From NCBI GenBank assembly GCA_023807065.1, contig JAJJLU010000091.1, positions 1 to 15,404 of the forward strand: a stretch of DNA of 15,404 bases. The letters run 5' to 3'. Shown piece by piece: positions 1-6,235 of this stretch (the first letter of the stretch is position 1; the number at the start of each line of letters is the position of its first letter). The notes under the pieces are model-generated. The model searched no databases, was not told the DNA's origin, and was given only the letters and a program-made list of their open reading frames with translations. A program made the translations under genes and the position numbers. Origin of the DNA: Isotricha intestinalis. Lineage: Eukaryota; Ciliophora; Litostomatea; Vestibuliferida; Isotrichidae.

Positions 1-31
1 CCCAATCCCCAATCCCCGATCCCCAATCCCC
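1..31 (-). repeat. Left telomere, (CCCCAAT)n
   Basis: Four and a half heptamer units of CCCCAAT run to base 31, where unique sequence starts with TTTG. One unit at 14-20 is CCCCGAT, an A-to-G variant. Read outward on the other strand the repeat is GGGGATT, and the junction is in the register A-A-A|GGGG. The unit resembles the Tetrahymena CCCCAA repeat with one extra T. Confidence 0.95.
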
Positions 32-221
32 TTTGTTTTTGAAAATAAAACATTTATTATAAAATTAATTGTTATTTGAGGTAAGAATTTATTTATATAT
101 TTCAATTAAAATTTAAAAAAAAAAATAATTATAAAAGTAAATATTTTTTCTTATTTTTGATAATTAAATCTAATTTAATTAATATATATTCTGAAAAATA
201 AAAATGATCTTATTTTAAAAA
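32..221 (+). promoter_or_regulatory. Subtelomeric leader and promoter region of gene 1
   Basis: This 190-base AT-rich stretch must contain the whole upstream control region of the first gene, because the telomere begins directly behind it. It holds a long A run near 115-125 and a donor-like AG|GTAAG at 79-85. No recognisable TATA element can be singled out in such AT-rich DNA. An in-frame TAA at 216-218 just before the gene's ATG shows that the coding region does not extend upstream. Confidence 0.5.
204..218 (+). other. Four-codon upstream ORF (M-I-L-F-stop)
   Basis: An ATG at 204 opens a four-codon frame that ends at TAA 216-218, three bases before the ATG of gene 1 and in the same frame. 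If the transcript starts upstream of 204, scanning ribosomes would meet this ATG first and have to reinitiate. If transcription starts closer to 222 it has no effect. Its use is unproven. Confidence 0.3.
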
Positions 222-2174
222 ATGACTGATAATAGTCTAAATCAAAACACATATGGAACAGTAGGAGGTTACCCTGTCCCCCAACAATATCAAACTCAAA
301 CATCAAGTACTCTTCCTTCTAATTATCCAGGACAACAACAATATCAACCTCAATATCCAGGTCAACAATATCAACCTCAATATCCAGGTCAACAACAATA
401 TCAACCTCAACCTCAACAACAAATTCAAATTCATGAACATCCTCTTATGCAAGTAAATTCACAAGAATGTACTATTTGTAAACAAAAACAAATGAATCAA
501 ATGGGATCTGGTTGTAATCAGTGTAAAATTGATATTTGCCCCAGTTGTTATGTTAAATTCTCTAATGTTCAACAACCTACTAAAACACATAAATGTAATT
601 TATTATTGAAAAAAAGAACAAATTGGAGATGTGATGTTTGTAATAAACCAAATCCATCCACTTGTTCAATGTATTGTAATAATCATGGATTTGATATGTG
701 TCCAGATTGTTTCTTTAAAGAATCAGTAAATCAACCAATTCCCCAACAACAACAATATCCAGGTCAACAATCACAATATCCAGGTCAGCAGCAATATCCA
801 GGACAGCAGCAATATCCAGGACAACAACAATATCCAGGACAACAGCAATATCCAGGACAACAACAATATCCAGGACAACAGCAATATCCAGGTCAACAAC
901 AATATCCAGGACAACAGCAATATCCAGGGCAACAACAATATCCAGGTCAACAACAATATCCAGGACAACAGCAATATCCAGGACAGGAATCACAAAATCA
1001 ACCACAATTACCTGATCAATCTCGAAATAATGATACTCAAGTTAATATTAATGAAGTTCCAGGAATTAATTTTGATAAATATTTATCTGGTCAAATTCAA
1101 CCTCAATATCCTGGTCAAAGTCAATATCCAAATCAACCACAACAACCACAATATCCTTATCCAGGACAAGGTCAACAAGGTCAATATTATCCTAATCAAC
1201 CACAAATTCCTGGTCAAGTAATATCTTATTATAAACCTGATGCAACCAATATTCATGAACATCCACTTACAATTGGAAATTTAAAAGATTCAATTATCTG
1301 TGATAATTGCAAAAAAAAACCAAATTTTGGAAGTTTATATTCTTGTAGAACATGTGATTTAGATTTTTGTCAAAATTGTTTTAACCAATTAGTTTCAGTA
1401 CCTCAACCTATACAACAACATCCTTGTGTTTTAGTTTTTAAAAAAAAAAATGTTACTTGTAATATGTGTGGAAAAAATGAAAAAGCATCTATGAATTGCT
1501 CCACCCATCAATATAACATTTGCCTGAAATGTTTTAATGAATTACCTAAAAATCAAAATCAACCACAGGGTCAATATCAACCACAGGGTCAATACCAACC
1601 TCAAGGTCAATACCAACCTCAAGGTCAATATCAACCACAGGGTCAATATCAACCTCAAGGTCAATACCAACCTCAAGGTCAATATCAACCACAGGGTCAA
1701 TATCAACCACAGGGACAATATCAACCACAGGGACAATATCAACCTCAAGGTCAATATCAACCACAAGGTCAATATCAACCCCAAGGTCAATACCAATCAC
1801 AAACAAGTTATGATTATTCTGTACAACCAAATAATCCTCAACAAAATACTAATTATCCAAATTTAATCACTCCACCCCATGAACACCCACTTATTCCTCA
1901 ACAAATGTATGGAAAAAATTGTGATTTTTGTGGTAAATCAGAAAATGGGATGGGAGCAACTTGTCAACAATGTGGATTTAATTTCTGTGGTTCATGTAAT
2001 AATAGACTTACAACACAAGCTCCAAATACTGCATGTCATCCTCATCCATTAACAATGAAAAAAAGAGGTATGTGGAAATGTGATAAATGTAGTAAAAGTT
2101 ATAACAACAAACTTTCTATGTTTTGTATTCAATGTGATTTTGATTGTTGTATTGATTGTTTTTATAAGCACTAA
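222..2174 (+). CDS. Multi-finger DC1-like zinc protein with YPGQQQ and YQPQGQ repeat linkers
   Basis: The 650-residue protein has three cysteine-rich modules, at about 71-165, 345-441 and 553-650. Each starts with HEHPL and contains two fingers. The first finger follows C-x2-C-x10/11-C-x2-C-x4-C-x2-C (for example C83, C86, C98, C101, C106, C109); the second is a looser version, although the last one (C620, C623, C635, C638, C643, C646) matches well. The His-x-HPL start and spacing recall plant-type DC1/C1-like zinc domains, but the usual late His is Cys here. The modules are joined by two Gln-rich hexapeptide arrays, YPGQQQ (179-255) and YQPQGQ (447-525), and the N-terminus is also Gln/Pro/Tyr-rich. 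There is no signal peptide or membrane segment. The start is fixed by an in-frame TAA two codons upstream. A binding or scaffold role is plausible, but ligand and location are unknown. Confidence 0.9.
   Translation: MTDNSLNQNTYGTVGGYPVPQQYQTQTSSTLPSNYPGQQQYQPQYPGQQYQPQYPGQQQYQPQPQQQIQIHEHPLMQVNSQECTICKQKQMNQMGSGCNQCKIDICPSCYVKFSNVQQPTKTHKCNLLLKKRTNWRCDVCNKPNPSTCSMYCNNHGFDMCPDCFFKESVNQPIPQQQQYPGQQSQYPGQQQYPGQQQYPGQQQYPGQQQYPGQQQYPGQQQYPGQQQYPGQQQYPGQQQYPGQQQYPGQQQYPGQESQNQPQLPDQSRNNDTQVNINEVPGINFDKYLSGQIQPQYPGQSQYPNQPQQPQYPYPGQGQQGQYYPNQPQIPGQVISYYKPDATNIHEHPLTIGNLKDSIICDNCKKKPNFGSLYSCRTCDLDFCQNCFNQLVSVPQPIQQHPCVLVFKKKNVTCNMCGKNEKASMNCSTHQYNICLKCFNELPKNQNQPQGQYQPQGQYQPQGQYQPQGQYQPQGQYQPQGQYQPQGQYQPQGQYQPQGQYQPQGQYQPQGQYQPQGQYQPQGQYQSQTSYDYSVQPNNPQQNTNYPNLITPPHEHPLIPQQMYGKNCDFCGKSENGMGATCQQCGFNFCGSCNNRLTTQAPNTACHPHPLTMKKRGMWKCDKCSKSYNNKLSMFCIQCDFDCCIDCFYKH
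756..986 (+). repeat. In-frame 18-base tandem array coding YPGQQQ
   Basis: Tyrosine codons fall at 756, 777 and then every 18 bases to 975, giving eleven exact 18-base intervals after one 21-base unit (YPGQQSQ). Units differ mainly at third positions (GGA, GGT, GGG; CAA, CAG), so the array is nearly homogeneous at DNA level but keeps the peptide constant. Absence of stops on the other strand creates long spurious frames here. Confidence 0.95.
1560..1796 (+). repeat. In-frame 18-base tandem array coding YQPQGQ
   Basis: Tyrosine codons occur every 18 bases from 1575 to 1791, twelve exact intervals, preceded by a partial QPQGQ unit. Differences are synonymous (TAT/TAC, CCA/CCT/CCC, CAG/CAA, GGT/GGA). 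The unit is the same length as the first array but has a different peptide, so it appears to be an independent expansion. It is richer in G and C than the surrounding chromosome. Confidence 0.95.
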
Positions 2175-2661
2175 AAATACTTAAAATTAAAAAGCAAATA
2201 ATATTTATTTAGATATATTATTACATTGAGTTAATTGTTTTAACTTTTAAAAACTTCATAAAAAAATAGTTTCTTAATAATTATTTATATTTCTTTTAAA
2301 TTTATAAAATAATTTTTTTTGAAAGAAATAAATATTATTTTTTAATAATAAGTATTTAATATTTTACTGTCAATAATTATAGAAACTTTTTTACTTTTTT
2401 GCCTTATGCTATATTTTCCTTTTTTGTTTTCATAATTTCATCATTAAAATTAGGAAATATTTTAAAAAAAAAATTCTTCTTTGTAAATTTATTTTTTTCT
2501 ATTTCATTTCAAATTTTAGTTATTATCTTATTAAAAGTATATAATATTATATAATCCTTAATCAATCAAATTATTATATTTTTATTCAAATAATAAATTA
2601 AAAAATATAAATATAATTTAGCTTAATAAAATAATCTCATAATTTTTTTTAATGTTATTAT
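2175..2661. other. Convergent intergenic spacer between genes 1 and 2
   Basis: This 487-base AT-rich stretch lies between the stop codons of two genes that point toward each other. It should hold both 3' untranslated regions and polyadenylation sites. I see no credible reading frame, no tRNA-like cloverleaf and no tandem repeat in it, only long A and T runs. Confidence 0.7.
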
Positions 2662-3327
2662 TTAATTAATAAATAAAGAGCCAAAATCATTTCTTTTAGT
2701 TCTATTTTTTGAATAATCCAATAGGTAATTATTAGGATTATAATTTTCTCCCATATAATAACTTCTATGATTATAATATGGATTACAAAAAGAAGAAGAG
2801 TCAATAAAAGCATTTAACTTTTTTACTTCAATTTTTCTTGAACCTAAAGTTTTATTAAAATTAATTAAAGGTAAATCAATTCTAAATTTTGATTTTTTAC
2901 CATTTATAGTATTAGTCTTTGATTGATCTTGATTTTTATGTTTTATTAAATATTTATTTTTTAAAGTTTTTCCTATTATTATTGGTTCAAAATATAATTG
3001 TTTATTTAATGAAATCTTTTTCTTTGAATCTTTTTTTTTATCTGTTAATGTTTCTTGAATTTCAGTTAAATTTTTGTTATTTGATATTTCAGATTTAATA
3101 GGATTTTCTAATGATGATAATGAATTATTAAATTGATTATTTAATATTTTATTTTTTATATCTTTTGATTTACTAATATTTTTTTGAATTTCTAAATAAT
3201 ATTTTCTTTGATTATAATACTTTTCTAATCCAGATTCAGAAAGAGGAAAAATTTGATGTTTTGGTAATATGGCAATTGGTTCTTTTCTAAAATCTTTTTC
3301 TTTATCATAATATTCATAAGGTAACAT
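2662..3327 (-). CDS. Small basic protein of unknown function
   Basis: This 221-residue, Lys/Asn/Ser-rich protein matches no family I recognise. The N-terminal part (about 1-55) is rich in Tyr and charged residues and likely helical around residues 33-52. The middle (about 55-115) is low-complexity Lys/Asn/Ser. The C-terminus carries an aromatic stretch with YYMGENYNPNNYL and ends in RNDFGSLFIN. No cysteine motifs, signal peptide or membrane span are visible. The ATG is fixed by an in-frame stop five codons upstream, and the gene ends in TAA. It lies 73 bases downstream of gene 3 on the same strand, but eukaryotic genes at such spacing usually have separate promoters. The aromatic C-terminal pattern recalls small ciliary microtubule-associated proteins, but that is a weak impression, not an assignment. 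Confidence 0.75.
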   Translation of the reverse strand: MLPYEYYDKEKDFRKEPIAILPKHQIFPLSESGLEKYYNQRKYYLEIQKNISKSKDIKNKILNNQFNNSLSSLENPIKSEISNNKNLTEIQETLTDKKKDSKKKISLNKQLYFEPIIIGKTLKNKYLIKHKNQDQSKTNTINGKKSKFRIDLPLINFNKTLGSRKIEVKKLNAFIDSSSFCNPYYNHRSYYMGENYNPNNYLLDYSKNRTKRNDFGSLFIN

Positions 3328-3400
3328 TTTTCTTTTAATTTATATTTATTTATATATATAAAACATTCTTTATTTAAAAAATTTTTATATTAAATATTTA

Positions 3401-5152
3401 TTAATTTATTTTAATTTCATTTATTAATTTAAATGTTTCGTCTTTTTTACTTTGATCTTTAAAATAAATTTTGATAATGTTATTATCATAATTTACTAAT
3501 AAATATAATTTAGTTAAATTAACAGAAAGACTCATATCTTTAATTTTTGTATAATCATCTATTTGATAATTAATTTTTTCACTTCTTGTAATTGTTTTTC
3601 TAACAGAATCAAAAATATAAATATATTCATTAAAAATATTATTCTCAAAACCTCCAAAAAGCATTACATAACCTTTATTAAAAAGATAATAATTTTTAAT
3701 ATTTAAAATTTTTTCTTTATTTTCATTTTCAGGAATAATTAATTTTAATTTTGTAGAGGTCCAATAATCTTTAAATGTATAATAAATATATAATTCATTT
3801 ATCTCATTGTTATTATCATCAATAACAAATAAATAAATATGATGATGATTTATAATTTTTGGTTTGATTATAGGTTTATCTTTATTATCATCATTATATA
3901 ATGTTAAATCTCTCCATTCTGAAGAAGTAATATTATCATTAATATTTAACGTTTCAAAAGATTTTGAAGAAATTTTATAAATTGATTCTTCTAAAATCAT
4001 TAATTGAGTATTTTCTTCATTAAAATCTGATTTAGGTAATAATATTGGTTCAATAACTTTATTATTGGATAATAAATTATATTGGTAAAAATTTTTATTT
4101 GTACAAAGATAAAATTTTCTTTGAGATGTTAAAAATTTAGATATTATATTTCCACCATCATTAATTATTTTAATATTATATTTTTCAATTTTTTGTTCTA
4201 TTGGTTCAAAAATATATAAAATATTATTAATTAGGAAATGTCCTAAATTATAAGTTGATGTTGAAGAAAGAGAATCTCCTAAACCATAATTTAATTGAAG
4301 AATAATATCTTTTGTAAATTCTTCTCTATAATTATTATCTTCTTCAAATAATTTTTCTAAAATTTTTAAATTTTCATCAATATCATTTAATTTATGATAA
4401 TGAATATCAATATAATAACAAAATAAAGAAAGGAATTCTTCAACAGTCAAATAATTTTCCATTTTTTTATCTATTTTATTTAATTTTTCTATTAAATCAT
4501 CAAAATTTTTTGACTCTTTTATTATATTACAATAAATATTATTTTTATATATTTTTTCATGAAATAATCTCAATCTTTCTTCATCTGCTGGATTAATAAA
4601 TCCACATAATAAATAAATTTTAAAAATATCGATTCCTTCGAAATTTATTTTTTCACTTTGTGTTTTACAAGCGTTAAATAATTTTTCTAAATAAATTCTT
4701 AAATCATCTTCAATTGTTTTATTATATAAATCAAATTGTTTTAAAATATTATTTGCTTCTTTTTCAATTTCTTTTTTTTTTATTTCAATTTCTTCATTTT
4801 TAATTTCTTCAAATTTATGTTCTGGAAATTTTATTCTATGGTAATCAGAAGATAAATTTAATTTACATGTTTCACAACGAAAATAACCTTCTTTAACATT
4901 TATTTCTTCTTTATTGGTAAAATTTTGAACTAATTCAAATAAAGCGAAATTAATTGGAAAACGAGAAATTCTTTTTTTATTATAACTTCTTTTTGGACAA
5001 AAAATACATTTTAAACTTTCTCTATTTAATTTAACGCAATCAAAACAAATATTATGACCACAATTCATAATTATTGGTTTTCTTTTTTCTTCATATTTTT
5101 TTCCACAATAATGACATAAATAAATATATTCATTTGTTGAATCTTTGTCCAT
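3401..5152 (-). CDS. RING-finger protein with probable kelch-type C-terminus (putative E3 ubiquitin ligase)
   Basis: The 583-residue protein opens with a complete C3HC4 RING: C13, C16, C31, H33, C36, C39, C49 and C52. It is followed by FPINFALFELVQNF (65-78), a segment typical just after RINGs of TRIM-like proteins. A second Cys/His patch (C93, C96, H105, H112) looks like the end of a reduced B-box. A charged helical region (about 114-150) resembles a short coiled coil. The C-terminal half is beta-rich, and about residues 495-515 carry YVMLFGGFENNIFNEYIYIFD-like spacing (MLFGG then YIYIFD), a kelch-blade signature. RINGs of this form usually recruit an E2 enzyme to pass ubiquitin to a substrate, which the propeller might select; the substrate is unknown. 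The start is fixed by a TAA directly upstream of the ATG. Confidence 0.87.
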   Translation of the reverse strand: MDKDSTNEYIYLCHYCGKKYEEKRKPIIMNCGHNICFDCVKLNRESLKCIFCPKRSYNKKRISRFPINFALFELVQNFTNKEEINVKEGYFRCETCKLNLSSDYHRIKFPEHKFEEIKNEEIEIKKKEIEKEANNILKQFDLYNKTIEDDLRIYLEKLFNACKTQSEKINFEGIDIFKIYLLCGFINPADEERLRLFHEKIYKNNIYCNIIKESKNFDDLIEKLNKIDKKMENYLTVEEFLSLFCYYIDIHYHKLNDIDENLKILEKLFEEDNNYREEFTKDIILQLNYGLGDSLSSTSTYNLGHFLINNILYIFEPIEQKIEKYNIKIINDGGNIISKFLTSQRKFYLCTNKNFYQYNLLSNNKVIEPILLPKSDFNEENTQLMILEESIYKISSKSFETLNINDNITSSEWRDLTLYNDDNKDKPIIKPKIINHHHIYLFVIDDNNNEINELYIYYTFKDYWTSTKLKLIIPENENKEKILNIKNYYLFNKGYVMLFGGFENNIFNEYIYIFDSVRKTITRSEKINYQIDDYTKIKDMSLSVNLTKLYLLVNYDNNIIKIYFKDQSKKDETFKLINEIKIN

Positions 5153-5206
5153 TTAAATAAAAATTTTAAAAATTATTTATATAAATAAATTTGTTTAATT
5201 TTAATT

Positions 5207-5226
5207 TTTTAAAATTAATTTTAAAA
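5207..5226. repeat. 20-base perfect AT palindrome centred on TTAA
   Basis: The sequence TTTTAAAA, a TTAA-containing centre, then TTTTAAAA equals its own reverse complement over 20 bases. It lies 55 bases upstream of the start of gene 3. With so little G or C, a palindrome of this size can arise by chance. Confidence 0.6.
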
Positions 5227-5894
5227 TTTGATTTAAATATTTTTTATAATTTTTAATTTGTAAATTACTTAAAATTATTTAAATCACAACTATTTAATAT
5301 CGGATATACTTCAAGTAATCCAATAATTTTTTGAATTAAAAACTTTGAAAGAATTAATGAATTTCTAAATAAAACAATCTTAAATTATTCTAAAAAATAA
5401 ATTCTAATATTAATAAACATTTATATAGTTATTTATTTAATATATATAATAAAATTGTTAAGATAAAAATGAAAAAAGTTATTTAATAATCATCTATGTT
5501 AAACTACTATTAAATTTGAAAAACAATTATATTTAATAAATTCAATTATTTTTATAGAATAAATCACCAAATCAAATAAAGGTTTTATATATTCATCAAA
5601 GATATATGTAAAAAAAATGAGAGTATTAAGAATAGAAATACTTCTTATTTATCTAAAATATATAAAGATTATTCAAATATTATCAAATTGGTTTTCAAAA
5701 TAAAGCAAAATTATAATTCTTTAAAATATTATACAAAAAAATTTTAAAACATGAAAAAAAGAAAAAAAAACAAATGACATGAAAAAATGAATTTATGGAA
5801 ATTATTATAATAATTGATGTAAATATGGGTAAAATATTGCAAATATAGTATTAATTAAAATATTTATTTTTTTTCTAAATAACGTTTAATGAAA

Positions 5895-5916
5895 ATTAAA
5901 AAATTAATTTTTTAAT
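5895..5916. repeat. 22-base perfect AT palindrome centred on TTAA
   Basis: The two arms are ATTAAAAAATT and its exact reverse complement, giving 22 self-complementary bases with no spacer. It lies about 320 bases upstream of the start of gene 4. Like the one at 5207-5226 it has a TTAA centre, but chance is not excluded in this composition. Confidence 0.6.
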
Positions 5917-6235
5917 GGAAAAACTATTATTTTATTTTTTGTACATAAAAAAGAAATATTTTCAAATATATTTCCCATTTTTCAATAAATTACCATATTT
6001 ATATAATCAAAATTCACCTATAATTATTCATTTTATTTTTTAGTTGATTTTGTTAAATCTTTAATCATCATTGAATATGTTTAAATATAATTTTTATTAT
6101 TATAAAAATAAACTTTGAATTACAAAAAACAAAAAATAAATAAATAAAAAAAATAATTTAATTTTTTAAACAATTTATTGAATCATTTTTATTTAATAAA
6201 AACACAATATTAATTAATCATATTTTAATATAATA

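Larger units (their letters stand above)
5153..6235. promoter_or_regulatory. Large divergent intergenic region between genes 3 and 4
   Basis: At 1,083 bases this is by far the longest non-coding stretch on an otherwise tightly packed chromosome. It separates two genes transcribed away from each other and so should contain both promoters. It is extremely AT-rich with poly-A and poly-T tracts and two perfect palindromes. Frames inside it are short; the longest I traced is 28 codons at 5617-5703. No tRNA or snRNA signature was recognised. A replication origin or an unannotated non-coding RNA are possible but unproven. Confidence 0.5.

Noticed and set aside
1..31. C-rich and G-rich ends as adapter or assembly artefacts
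   Set aside because: The two ends are exact complements of one heptamer in the orientation required of telomeres, and adjoin normal AT-rich subtelomeric DNA at both sides.
715..1005. Reading frames on the minus strand opposite the YPGQQQ array (also 771-974), coding Leu/Val/Asp or Leu/Trp repeats
   Set aside because: They exist only because a stop-free 18-base repeat of gene 1 is open in several frames. Their peptides are pure shadows of the repeat with no independent signal.
1030..1221. 63-codon plus-strand frame inside gene 1
   Set aside because: Out-of-frame shadow of the Gln-rich linker; composition is Ile/Leu/Asn noise.
1542..1866. Frames on both strands over the YQPQGQ array (1537-1866 plus, 1542-1796 and 1546-1830 minus)
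   Set aside because: Same cause as above: repeat-driven open frames overlapping gene 1, with no domain or start context.
5617..5703. 28-codon frame in the large spacer
   Set aside because: Too short and of background composition (Ile/Leu/Lys). It has no motif or recognisable homologue, so a coding role is not supported.
5153..6235. A tRNA, snRNA or mobile element hidden in the large spacer
   Set aside because: No GC-containing cloverleaf stems, no A/B boxes, no recognisable U6 core, no terminal inverted repeats with a transposase frame.
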